Source of the DNA: Marivita sp046592965
Lineage (GTDB): Bacteria > Pseudomonadota > Alphaproteobacteria > Rhodobacterales > Rhodobacteraceae
Direction: 5' to 3'
Assembly (NCBI RefSeq): GCF_046592965.1
Contig: NZ_JBISBV010000005.1
Span: forward strand, 62,001 to 126,000
DNA length: 64,000 nucleotides
A model generated the notes under the pieces. That model had not been told where the DNA came from and did not search any database. It worked only from the letters and a program-made list of their open reading frames with translations. Positions 33,582 to 42,304 of this stretch are shown one piece after another (position 1 is the stretch's first letter; every line of letters begins with the position of its first letter). Both the position numbers and the translations under genes were made by a program.

Positions 33582-35267
33582 ATGGGACGCGATGAGCGCA
33601 AAGGTGTTTGGAAATCCGGGCGCGGCAAAGGCCGCGTTACCCCGAAGGGACGCCAGTTCACCGATGAGGCTTTGGCCGACGTGCAGGCGCTTCTGGACGG
33701 ACGGCCGCGCCGCCGCGATCTGCTGATCGAGTTCCTGCACCTTATTCAGGATAAATACGGTCACTTGTCCGCGGCCCATCTTCGCGCGCTGGCGGAAGTG
33801 ATGCGGCTTTCCATGGCCGAGGTGTACGAGGTCGCGTCATTTTACGCGCATTTCGACATCGTCAAGGAAGGCGAGGTGCCACCGCCCGCATTGACGATCC
33901 GGGTGTGCGACAGCCTGTCCTGTGAACTTGCCGGGGCACAGGAGTTGAAATCGGCCCTTGAGGAGGGGCTCGACCCGGCGCGTGTCCGGGTGTTGCGCGC
34001 ACCCTGCATGGGCCGCTGCGACACTGCGCCGGTGTTGGAACTGGGTCACAATCACATCGACCACGCGACGCCCGCTAAGGTGCAGGCGGCGATTGCTGCC
34101 GATGCAACACATGTCGTCTTGCCAGAATATCAGCCGTTGGCCGAATACCGTGCCGCCGGAGGGTATAACGTGCTCGCCGATTTGCGCAAATCCGGAGATT
34201 GGGAGGCGGTGCAGGACAAACTGCTTGAGAGCGGCTTGCGCGGACTTGGCGGCGCGGGATTCCCTTCGGGCAAGAAATGGGGCTTCGTGCGCGCCAATCC
34301 CGGAACGCGATACCTTGCCGTCAACGGCGATGAGGGGGAGCCGGGTACGTTCAAGGATCGCTACTATCTTGAGCGCGAGCCCCACACATTTCTCGAAGGC
34401 ATGTTGATCGCCGCTTGGGCGGTCGAGGCCGACACGTGCTTCATCTACATGCGCGACGAATACCCCGCCGTTCTGGAAATCCTGCGCCGTGAGATAGCGG
34501 CGCTGGAAGAGGCTGTCATCATCGAACCGGGCTTTGTCGACCTGAGGCGCGGGGCAGGCGCGTATATCTGCGGCGAAGAGAGCGCGATGATCGAATCCAT
34601 CGAGGGCAAGCGCGGCCTGCCGCGGCATCGCCCGCCCTATGTTGCGCAGGTTGGCATCTTTGATCGCCCGACGCTCGTGCATAACGTCGAAACGCTGCAT
34701 TGGGTCGCGCGCGTGTGCCGCGAAGGCCCCGAATGCCTGAACGCGCACGAGAAGAACGAGCGCATCGGACTGCGCAGCTATTCGATTTCCGGCCGGGTCG
34801 CCAATCCGGGCGTTTACCTGCTGCATGCAGGGTCCACCATCACCGACGCGATTGAAGCCGCCGGTGGCATGGCAGAGGGCCACCGGTTCAAAGCCTACCA
34901 GCCGGGTGGCCCGTCATCCGGCCTTCTGCCCGCCAGCATGGACGACATCCCGCTCGACTTCGATACGCTGCAACCCCACGGGTCGTTCATCGGCTCGGCG
35001 GCGGTCGTGGTGCTGTCCGATCAAGACAGCGCCCGCGACGCCGCGCTCAATATGCTGCGCTTTTTCGAGGATGAAAGCTGTGGCCAATGCACCCCCTGCC
35101 GGGTGGGTTGCGAAAAGGCGGTCAAGCTGATGCAGGCCGACCACTGGAATCAACCTCTGCTCGAGGAACTCTGCACCGCGATGGCGGATGCGTCGATTTG
35201 CGGATTGGGGCAGGCGGCGCCGAACCCGATCCGCTTGACGATCAAACACTTTCCGGAAGAACTTTAA
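33582..35267 (+). CDS. NuoE-NuoF fusion, NAD-linked formate dehydrogenase-type diaphorase subunit
   Basis: 561 residues. About 30-110 is a NuoE-like helical domain (LIEFLHLIQDKYGHLSAAHL); about 110-165 is a thioredoxin-like [2Fe-2S] domain with CDSLSC and CMGRC; from about 200 comes NuoF with the FMN/NAD site (GGAGFPSGKKWGF, GDEGEPGTFKDRYYLE) and the [4Fe-4S] motif SCGQCTPCR plus SICGLG. This is the diaphorase part of a soluble NAD-dependent formate dehydrogenase (FdsG+FdsB) or related enzyme. The catalytic alpha subunit and the maturation genes that usually follow are absent; ftsY comes next. AGAGGA precedes the ATG. Confidence 0.85.
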   Translation: MGRDERKGVWKSGRGKGRVTPKGRQFTDEALADVQALLDGRPRRRDLLIEFLHLIQDKYGHLSAAHLRALAEVMRLSMAEVYEVASFYAHFDIVKEGEVPPPALTIRVCDSLSCELAGAQELKSALEEGLDPARVRVLRAPCMGRCDTAPVLELGHNHIDHATPAKVQAAIAADATHVVLPEYQPLAEYRAAGGYNVLADLRKSGDWEAVQDKLLESGLRGLGGAGFPSGKKWGFVRANPGTRYLAVNGDEGEPGTFKDRYYLEREPHTFLEGMLIAAWAVEADTCFIYMRDEYPAVLEILRREIAALEEAVIIEPGFVDLRRGAGAYICGEESAMIESIEGKRGLPRHRPPYVAQVGIFDRPTLVHNVETLHWVARVCREGPECLNAHEKNERIGLRSYSISGRVANPGVYLLHAGSTITDAIEAAGGMAEGHRFKAYQPGGPSSGLLPASMDDIPLDFDTLQPHGSFIGSAAVVVLSDQDSARDAALNMLRFFEDESCGQCTPCRVGCEKAVKLMQADHWNQPLLEELCTAMADASICGLGQAAPNPIRLTIKHFPEEL

Positions 35268-35352
35268 CCGTTGCGGCGCGGCATGAGCCTTTCATCTTGG
35301 CGCGCGAGCCACTAACTCAAGGACATCGGTTTCTTAACGCAAAGGCCGCACA

Positions 35353-36708
35353 ATGTCCTTTTTTGGCAAACTGAAAACCAAACTGTTCAAATCCTCGTCC
35401 AAACTGGATGAAGGTCTGGACGCAATTGTTTCGGAGGGGGGCGAAGACACTCCGACATCCGGGGTTCCGCCGACACCGACGCCGAAACCCGATGTCACTC
35501 CGCCTCCAGAGACGCCGCCGCCGTCCGAGCCGGACCCGGTTCCCCAACCCCCCGATGCGCCGGTCCAGCCGCCTGCACCCGAAGAAGTGCCGGAACCGGA
35601 TTTGCCACCGCAGCCGATCCAGCCGCCCAAGCCCGATCTACCACCCCGGCCAAACCCGACCCCAGCCACGCCGCCGCGCGAAGCGCCGCAGCCGTCCGAT
35701 CCGGTGCCCCAACCACCCTCCGAAGCGCCGCCGGGACCGCCTGTCGAGGTGCCGCCACTATCGACACCTCCGGGCGGTGCGATGGCCTTGACCGATGTGC
35801 CGCCCGCGCGGGAAACAATGAAACCGGGGCTTTTGGACCGGCTTCTGAAACGCGAAACGGCCCCCACCGAACTGCGTCGCGAGCTTGATGACGACATGCT
35901 CGAACAGCTTGAGGAATTGCTGATCCAGGCCGACATGGGCGTTGACACGGCGCTGCGCGTCACCGCCAACATTGCCGAAGGTCGTTTCGGCAAGAAACTT
36001 TCGGCGCGCGAGATCAAGGAACTGCTTGCCGGCGAGGTCGCCCGCATCATGGAGCCGGTCGCGCGTCCGATGCCGCTTTATCCCACCAAGCCACAGGTGG
36101 TGCTGGTCGTCGGGGTCAACGGTTCGGGAAAGACCACGACGATCGGCAAGCTTGCCAGCCAATTCCGCGCCGCCGGCAAGTCGGTCATCATCGCCGCCGG
36201 CGACACGTTCCGCGCCGCCGCTGTTGAACAATTGCAGGTCTGGGGCGACCGCGCCGGTGTGCCGGTGCTGACTGCTCCCGAAGGATCGGATCCCGCCAGT
36301 CTTGCCTTTGATGCCATGACGCAGGCGCAGGCCGAGGGCGCGGATTTGTTGATGATCGACACTGCGGGCCGCTTGCAAAACCGTGCCGACCTGATGGAAG
36401 AACTTGCCAAGATCGTGCGCGTGATCCGCAAGAAAGACCCCGACGCGCCACATAACACATTGCTTGTTCTGGACGCCACGACCGGCCAGAACGCGCTGTC
36501 CCAAGTCAAGACATTCCAGGAACTCGCCAACGTCTCCGGTCTCGTGATGACGAAACTTGACGGCACCGCCAAAGGCGGCGTTCTGGTCGCGCTTGCCGAC
36601 AAGTTCGGCCTGCCGATCCACGCCATCGGCATTGGCGAGCAGATCGACGATCTACAGGCATTCGATCCCGAGGAATTTGCGGCAGCCCTGACCGGCACAG
36701 CGGCGTGA
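35353..36708 (+). CDS. ftsY: signal recognition particle receptor FtsY
   Basis: 451 residues. An N-terminal acidic and very proline-rich segment (about 30-140) precedes the NG domain: N helices (LLDRLLKRETAPTELRRELD), GTPase motifs GVNGSGKTTT (254-263), DTFRAAAVEQL, DTAGRLQNR and TKLDGTAKGG. FtsY docks SRP-ribosome complexes at the membrane. The A domain of other FtsY proteins is acidic; here it is replaced by Pro-Glu/Asp repeats, which may require EF-P for translation. Start at 35353. Confidence 0.95.
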   Translation: MSFFGKLKTKLFKSSSKLDEGLDAIVSEGGEDTPTSGVPPTPTPKPDVTPPPETPPPSEPDPVPQPPDAPVQPPAPEEVPEPDLPPQPIQPPKPDLPPRPNPTPATPPREAPQPSDPVPQPPSEAPPGPPVEVPPLSTPPGGAMALTDVPPARETMKPGLLDRLLKRETAPTELRRELDDDMLEQLEELLIQADMGVDTALRVTANIAEGRFGKKLSAREIKELLAGEVARIMEPVARPMPLYPTKPQVVLVVGVNGSGKTTTIGKLASQFRAAGKSVIIAAGDTFRAAAVEQLQVWGDRAGVPVLTAPEGSDPASLAFDAMTQAQAEGADLLMIDTAGRLQNRADLMEELAKIVRVIRKKDPDAPHNTLLVLDATTGQNALSQVKTFQELANVSGLVMTKLDGTAKGGVLVALADKFGLPIHAIGIGEQIDDLQAFDPEEFAAALTGTAA

Positions 36709-36736
36709 TGCCCTCAACAGGCGACACCCGCCAGCC

Positions 36737-37639
36737 ATGAGCGCCTGGCTTCTTTCCCTTGAAGGCACTCCGCAGGGTCATCAGCTTGCCATGATGCTCG
36801 CCCTGTCGGCGGCTGTCTTGCACGCGGTTTTCGGCGCGTTGCAAAAGGGCCGTCACGACCCGTGGCTGTCGCGCGGTGCGATTGATATCAGTTACGGGTT
36901 GATGGCCGCTCCCTTCGCATTGTTCGTCGTGCCGTGGCCAGAGCCGCATATGTGGGTGATCTTCGCGGGCGCCTTCGTGATTCATCTGGCCTACAAGCTG
37001 CTGCAAGCGCAAGCCTACACCAAAGGTGCCTACACGGTCGTCTATCCGGTGGTGCGCGGCACCGGTCCGCTGTTCGCGGTGATCGGTGCCTACGTGATCT
37101 TCAACGAAACATTTACCTGGATTCAGTGGGCTGGACTGGGTGTGCTTTTGATGGGCATCTTCGGCCTTGCGCTTTACAACATGGTGTATCTGACCGCTGC
37201 GCGAGAGACCCTGACGTCGGCGCTTGGACTGGCGGTCGCGACCGGGCTGTTCGTGGCGCTTTATACCACCTATGACGCCTACGGTATCCGCGCCACTGCT
37301 GATCCGTTCACCTTTCTGGCGTGGTTTTTCATGATCGACGGCTTTGCCATGCCGATTCTGGCTGTCCTGCGCTATCGCTCCATGACCTACAAACCCGCGC
37401 TTCCGCCGCTCGCACTGCGCGGCTTTATCGGTGGGCTGATCGCTTTTCTCAGCTTCGGCTCGGTGATGATGGCAACACGGCTCGATCAGGTCGGCGAAGC
37501 AGCGGTGCTGCGCGAGACATCCACCGTCTTTGCCGCGATCATCGGCTGGGTGTTCCTGAAGGAAACCGTCGGTCCGCGCAGGATTGCACTCATGGCCCTG
37601 ATCGCGCTAGGGGCGGTCATCGTGGAAATCGGAGGCTAG
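36737..37639 (+). CDS. EamA/DMT-family transporter
   Basis: 300 residues with ten hydrophobic helices in two EamA repeats: the first ends around VVYPVVRGTGPLFAVIGAYV, the second around GEAAVLRETSTVFAAIIGWV, then FLKETVGPRRI. These P/T-rich helix ends are typical of the drug/metabolite transporter superfamily. Substrate unknown. It starts 28 bases after ftsY and ends three bases before the septation-protein gene, so the three genes form an operon. Confidence 0.88.
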   Translation: MSAWLLSLEGTPQGHQLAMMLALSAAVLHAVFGALQKGRHDPWLSRGAIDISYGLMAAPFALFVVPWPEPHMWVIFAGAFVIHLAYKLLQAQAYTKGAYTVVYPVVRGTGPLFAVIGAYVIFNETFTWIQWAGLGVLLMGIFGLALYNMVYLTAARETLTSALGLAVATGLFVALYTTYDAYGIRATADPFTFLAWFFMIDGFAMPILAVLRYRSMTYKPALPPLALRGFIGGLIAFLSFGSVMMATRLDQVGEAAVLRETSTVFAAIIGWVFLKETVGPRRIALMALIALGAVIVEIGG

Positions 37640-37642
37640 GTC

Positions 37643-38242
37643 TTGGCACAACGAAACATCCCGCAATGGGTCAAATCCGCGCTCGAACTGGGGCCGGTGA
37701 TCGCGTTCTTCGTGGCCTACCTCTGGGTCAAGGACGAGGTCTTCGTTCTGAACGGCACGGAATATGACGGATTTATCCTTGTCACCGCCGCCTTTATCCC
37801 GGTGATCCTTGCGTCCATGGGGCTGCTTTGGTGGCTGACCGGCCATATCAGCCGGATGCAGATCGTCACCGCTGTTCTGGTGGTGGTGTTCGGCGGGCTG
37901 ACCGTCTGGCTCAATGACGATCGTTTCATCAAGATGAAGCCGACGATGGTGTACCTTCTTCTGGGCGGCGTTCTCGGGATCGGTCTGCTGCGCGGACAGA
38001 GCTATCTGCGCGTCGTCATGGGCGAACTGCTCCCGATGGAGCAGGAGGGGTGGATGATCCTGACCAAACGGATGGCGGCGTTCTTCTTTCTTCTCGCGGT
38101 GCTGAACGAAGTTGTCTGGCGCACGCAGAGCACTGAAATCTGGGTCTATTTCGAGACCTTTGTCCTGACTGGGGCGCTGTTTTTCTTTTTCATCGCGCAG
38201 GCCGGGCTGATCCAGAAATACAGCACCGCCGAGGAAGACTAG
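37643..38242 (+). CDS. inner membrane septation protein, IspZ/YciB family
   Basis: 199 residues with about five membrane helices. KSALELGPVIAFFVAYLWVK near the start, YLLLGGVLGIGLLRGQSYLR and WMILTKRMAAFFFLLAVLNE are the family signature. YciB-type proteins affect septation and envelope integrity. The start is TTG at 37643, with GGAGG seven bases upstream, so a non-ATG start is supported. It is the last gene of the ftsY-EamA run; its stop overlaps the convergent Lrp gene by four bases. Confidence 0.9.
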   Translation: MAQRNIPQWVKSALELGPVIAFFVAYLWVKDEVFVLNGTEYDGFILVTAAFIPVILASMGLLWWLTGHISRMQIVTAVLVVVFGGLTVWLNDDRFIKMKPTMVYLLLGGVLGIGLLRGQSYLRVVMGELLPMEQEGWMILTKRMAAFFFLLAVLNEVVWRTQSTEIWVYFETFVLTGALFFFFIAQAGLIQKYSTAEED

Positions 38243-38679
38243 CCGCGCCTGTCGAGCTTTGTGCTCAGATGAATGAGGCTCTCGGAGCTTTGCACGCCAC
38301 GCGCCTCGGCGATGGTATCCAGCGTCCGGTCAAGCTCGTCCGTGCTTTGCGCGCTCAGCTCGACAATCAGATCGACCCGCCCTGAAACGGTGTGCACGCT
38401 GCGCACATTGGGCAAGGTCTTGAGCCGTGCCAGAACCTCGGCACCGGTGCGCGGTGCGATCGACACCAGCGCAGTGGCGCGGATGGGCGGCGCGTATGCG
38501 CCCCCTTCACGAATGGTGAAACCGGCAATCACGCCGCGCGACACCAGCCTGTCTATGCGCGCCTGAACCGTGGTGCGTGCGACATCGAACCGACGCGCCA
38601 GATCGGCGACCGGCGCACGCGCGTTTTCTGCAAGCGCGGCCAGCAATTTACGGTCTGTTTCGTCTAATTGTTCAGTCAT
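38239..38679 (-). CDS. Lrp/AsnC-family transcriptional regulator
   Basis: 146 residues: winged HTH at about 1-60 (LDETDRKLLAALAENARAPV, ARTTVQARIDRLVSRGVI) and an RAM ligand-binding domain (VRSVHTVSGRVDLIVELSAQ). Such regulators sense amino acids. It is divergent from the PLP decarboxylase gene, with an AT-rich control region between, so it probably controls that gene in response to its substrate amino acid; the ligand is not known. Confidence 0.9.
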   Translation of the reverse strand: MTEQLDETDRKLLAALAENARAPVADLARRFDVARTTVQARIDRLVSRGVIAGFTIREGGAYAPPIRATALVSIAPRTGAEVLARLKTLPNVRSVHTVSGRVDLIVELSAQSTDELDRTLDTIAEARGVQSSESLIHLSTKLDRRG

Positions 38680-38784
38680 TTCGTCATTTCTACGATGAAA
38701 CATTTGCATTATGACAATTTTGATTGAATGAATCGACATCTTTTTCCTGCACACTGGCAAAACGCCCGGAAACAAGAGGTCAGA
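38680..38784. promoter_or_regulatory. AT-rich divergent control region
   Basis: The 105 bases between the Lrp-type gene and the decarboxylase gene are markedly AT-rich near 38685-38745 (TTTCTACGATGAAACATTTG, TGACAATTTTGATTG), unlike the GC-rich surroundings. Lrp/AsnC proteins bind such AT-rich, TTTC-like sites, so autoregulation and control of the decarboxylase are inferred. Confidence 0.4.
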
Positions 38785-39978
38785 ATGAGAGCCGTGACAC
38801 ACCCAAGCCATCGCGACAGCGCCGACCATGCGTCTGATATGGATCGCGTGACGAATTTCCTGCGCCGCGACGCGCCCGATCACCCGGTGGTGTTTCTGCG
38901 CCCCGACGTGCTGCGCCGTCAGGCCGAAAGGTTCCTCAGCGGATTTCCCGGTTTGGTCAGCTATGCGGTCAAGGCCAACCCCGGAGAGGCCGTTCTGCGT
39001 CAACTGGTACGGGCAGGGATCACCTCGTTCGATGTCGCCTCGGTGCAGGAAATGGTGCAGGTCCGGCAGATCGCGCCGAACGCACGGCTGCATTACCACA
39101 ATCCGGTGCGGTCCAATTGCGAGATTGCGCAGGCCCGGAAACTGGGTGTTGCCTCGTGGTCGGTTGACCGGTTGTCGGAACTCGACAAGCTGAAAGACCT
39201 GCCTGAAGGCACTGAAATCGCGGTGCGCCTGTCATTGCCGCGCGCCGGTGGCGCATACGATTTCGGCAGCAAATTCGGGGCCAGCCCGGACATGGCGCAA
39301 ACTCTTCTGGCTGAAGTTGCGTCGCGCGGACTGCGACCGGCCATGACCTTCCATCCCGGCACCCAATGCAAGGATGCGAGCGCTTGGGGCGACTATATTT
39401 CGGCGGTTGCGGAGGTCAGCCGCCGCGCCGGAGTGACGTTGCATGCGCTGAACGTCGGCGGCGGATTCCCGTCGTTGGTGGCGGACGACGACGACACGCT
39501 GGATCACATCTTCACCACCATCGACACTGCCATCACTGATGCGTTCGGCGTGAACCGCCCGGCGCTCTGGTGCGAGCCGGGTCGCGCCATGGTGGCGTCC
39601 TCGATGTGGCTGGCGCTGCGCGTCAAGGCGCGAAACGATCATGCGCTCACGCTGAATGACGGCCTCTACGGCGCATTGGGTGAATGGCGCGACATGCCGG
39701 TGCCGACGCGACTGCACGGCATTTCGTCAGACGGTCACAGGCGCACCGGAGAAATCGAACCCTACACCATCTTCGGCCCCACTTGCGACAGCCTCGATCG
39801 GTTGCCCGCTGCTTGGAACTTGCCTGGCGATCTCTGCGAGGACGACTATATTCTGGTCGAAGGCACGGGTGCCTATACCCAAGCCCTGACGACACGGTTC
39901 AACGGTTATGGGCTCGAGCGGGAAATTGATCTCGCGACCTGCAATTCTAGCTCTGGACAGGACCGCATGGCGGGTTAG
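38785..39978 (+). CDS. type III PLP-dependent decarboxylase (ornithine/lysine decarboxylase-like)
   Basis: About 397 residues. The alanine-racemase-fold barrel carries the PLP lysine at residue 63 (SYAVKANP) with ITSFDVASVQEMVQV following; the C-terminal sheet domain has FGPTCDSLDRL with the catalytic cysteine 334 that acts in trans across the dimer. This matches ornithine/lysine decarboxylases giving putrescine or cadaverine; substrate preference cannot be fixed. AGAGG lies five bases before the ATG at 38785. It is divergent from an Lrp regulator and followed after 28 bases by a molybdoenzyme gene. Confidence 0.87.
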   Translation: MRAVTHPSHRDSADHASDMDRVTNFLRRDAPDHPVVFLRPDVLRRQAERFLSGFPGLVSYAVKANPGEAVLRQLVRAGITSFDVASVQEMVQVRQIAPNARLHYHNPVRSNCEIAQARKLGVASWSVDRLSELDKLKDLPEGTEIAVRLSLPRAGGAYDFGSKFGASPDMAQTLLAEVASRGLRPAMTFHPGTQCKDASAWGDYISAVAEVSRRAGVTLHALNVGGGFPSLVADDDDTLDHIFTTIDTAITDAFGVNRPALWCEPGRAMVASSMWLALRVKARNDHALTLNDGLYGALGEWRDMPVPTRLHGISSDGHRRTGEIEPYTIFGPTCDSLDRLPAAWNLPGDLCEDDYILVEGTGAYTQALTTRFNGYGLEREIDLATCNSSSGQDRMAG

Positions 39979-40006
39979 GCTGCGCCTTCATCAAACCGGA
40001 GGGCGC

Positions 40007-42304
40007 GTGGAAAAATTCGGCAAATCGCAATCCGTTGTGCGGGTCGAAGATGTGCGCTTCCTGACCGGACGGGGCCGCTATGTCGATGATATCGCGCCGC
40101 CGAACGCGCTTCGCGGTTATGTGTTCCGCTCGATCGTTGCGCACGCGACGGTGGACCGGCTCGACGTGGCCGACGCACGCGAAACGCCGGGTGTTCACCT
40201 CTTACTCACGGCCGCAGACCTGACCGATGCCGGCTTTACGCAAGGCATGTGGGGCACAACCGTCACCAACCGCGACGGCACGAAGGGCGCTGCGCCGAAA
40301 CGGCCGCTGCTGGCCACAGACACCGTGCGCTATGTTGGCGAGCCGCTGGCCTTCATCGTGGCAGACACGCTTGACGCCGCGCGTGACGCGGCCGAGCGGA
40401 TCGAATTTGAATACACCGAAAAGCCGGTGCATCTTGGGCTGACCACCGGGGGGCAGGACCTGCACTCCGAAGCGCCGCAAAATCTGGCGTTTGATTGGGG
40501 CATCGGGGATGAAAATGCCACCGAGGCGGCATTTGACGCGGCGCACCGCATCGTCAGCATGTCGGTCGATGACAATCGCATCATCGTCAATTCGATGGAG
40601 CCGCGCGGATGTTTCGCCGAGTTGGAGGGCGACCGTCTGCATCTCGCGCTGAGCGCGCAAGGTGTGTGGGAGCACAAGAAACAGCTTGCCCAGCTTCTGA
40701 ACCTCGAGCCCGATAGGGTGCGCGTCACCAATCCCGACGTGGGCGGCGGGTTCGGCATGAAGGGCATGGCGCATCCCGAGAACTTTCTGACAGCGATCGC
40801 CTGCCGGACGCTGAAGACACCCGTGCGCTGGATGTCCGAACGTAGCGAAGCGATGCTGAGCGACAGCGCGGGACGCGACCTGACCCATCTTGGAGAGTTG
40901 GCTTTTGACGCCGATCACCGCATCACGGCGTATCGTGTGCACACCGTTGCCAACATGGGCGCGTATAATTCGCAATTTGCCCAATCAATACAGACCAACC
41001 TGTTCGCCAAGGTCTTGATGGGGGTCTACGATGTGCAAACGACATGGCTGCATGTCCAAGGCGTCTATACCAACACCACGCCGGTCGATGCCTATCGCGG
41101 GGCAGGGCGGCCCGAGGCGATCTACCTGCTGGAGCGCATGATCGACCGTGCGGCGCGCGAACTGGATGTCGACCCGTGGGAGCTGCGCCGCCGCAATTTC
41201 GTCAAACCAGAGCAGTTCCCCTATGTCTCCGCCACGGGCGAGACCTACGACGTGGGCGATTTCGATCGCGTCCTGACACGCGTCGCGGACGTCGCGGACC
41301 GCGACGGGTTTGTGTCGCGTCGAGAGACATCTGCAAAACAGGGCAAACTGCGCGGGCTGGGGCTGTGCTACTACATCGAGAGCATTCTTGGCTCGCCAGT
41401 CGAGGATGTGAAGGTGACCTTCGACAAGGACGGCGGTGCGTCGATTTTTGTCGGCACCCAGTCCAACGGACAGGGGCATGAAACCGTTCTCACGCAGTTC
41501 CTGTCGGATCAGACGGGTATCCCGGCGGATCGCATCCGTTTTGTTCAGGGCGACAGCGATCTCATTCCACGCGGCGGCGGAACGGGAGGATCGCGCTCGG
41601 TCACGGTACAGAACACGGCGACCTTGGCGGCGGTCGATCAGATAATCACGCAGTTCACGGCTTTTCTTGCTGACTTTAACAAGCTGGACCCGACCGACAT
41701 AACATTCGATGATGAGCAGTTCCGGGTCGGCACGTCGAATGTCACGCCGACCATGCTCGACGTCGCCCAGATGGCACGAGAGGCGGGGCGGGACGACTTG
41801 CTGAGCTTTGCCGCGACCATCAAGCTGGATGCACGTTCGTTTCCCAATGGTGCGCATGTGGCCGAGATTGAACTGGACCCCGACACCGGCAAGGTTGAAG
41901 TCGCGCGCTATAGCGTCGTTGACGATTTCGGTCATCTCATCAATCCGATGCTCGCTGAAGGTCAGGTGCATGGCGGTGTGGTGCAGGGGCTTGGTCAGGC
42001 GCTATGCGAACGGGTCGTTCACGACGAAGACGGCCAGTTGCTGACCGCGACCTTCATGGATTATGCCATGCCGCGCGCCGATGATGTGCCTTTGATCGGG
42101 TTTGCGACCGAAATGACCCCCTCGATGACGAACCCGATGGGCATGAAAGGGTGTGGCGAGGCTGGCACCGTCGGTGCACTGGCGGCGATCTCGAATGCGG
42201 TTCAGGATGCGCTGTGGCCGCTTGGGGTCCGTCAGGCCGACATGCCGTTCACACCACAACGCGTCTGGAGTATGTTGCAGGATGCGACCCGCAAAACTGG
42301 GTAG
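40007..42304 (+). CDS. molybdopterin-binding large subunit, CoxL form II-like (xanthine oxidase family)
   Basis: 765 residues from a GTG start with GGAGGG upstream. It contains the XDH-family molybdenum cofactor domains: a N-terminal domain with the fold around VRFLTGRGRYVDDI, PDVGGGFGMKG, the active-site loop AYRGAGRPE (362-370), NGQGHET, and the essential glutamate 718 in KGCGEAGT. The AYRGAGR loop is that of form II CoxL-like enzymes, not the AYRCSFR of true CO dehydrogenase. The FAD and [2Fe-2S] subunits that normally flank it are absent, so partners must be encoded elsewhere. Substrate unknown. Confidence 0.85.
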   Translation: MEKFGKSQSVVRVEDVRFLTGRGRYVDDIAPPNALRGYVFRSIVAHATVDRLDVADARETPGVHLLLTAADLTDAGFTQGMWGTTVTNRDGTKGAAPKRPLLATDTVRYVGEPLAFIVADTLDAARDAAERIEFEYTEKPVHLGLTTGGQDLHSEAPQNLAFDWGIGDENATEAAFDAAHRIVSMSVDDNRIIVNSMEPRGCFAELEGDRLHLALSAQGVWEHKKQLAQLLNLEPDRVRVTNPDVGGGFGMKGMAHPENFLTAIACRTLKTPVRWMSERSEAMLSDSAGRDLTHLGELAFDADHRITAYRVHTVANMGAYNSQFAQSIQTNLFAKVLMGVYDVQTTWLHVQGVYTNTTPVDAYRGAGRPEAIYLLERMIDRAARELDVDPWELRRRNFVKPEQFPYVSATGETYDVGDFDRVLTRVADVADRDGFVSRRETSAKQGKLRGLGLCYYIESILGSPVEDVKVTFDKDGGASIFVGTQSNGQGHETVLTQFLSDQTGIPADRIRFVQGDSDLIPRGGGTGGSRSVTVQNTATLAAVDQIITQFTAFLADFNKLDPTDITFDDEQFRVGTSNVTPTMLDVAQMAREAGRDDLLSFAATIKLDARSFPNGAHVAEIELDPDTGKVEVARYSVVDDFGHLINPMLAEGQVHGGVVQGLGQALCERVVHDEDGQLLTATFMDYAMPRADDVPLIGFATEMTPSMTNPMGMKGCGEAGTVGALAAISNAVQDALWPLGVRQADMPFTPQRVWSMLQDATRKTG

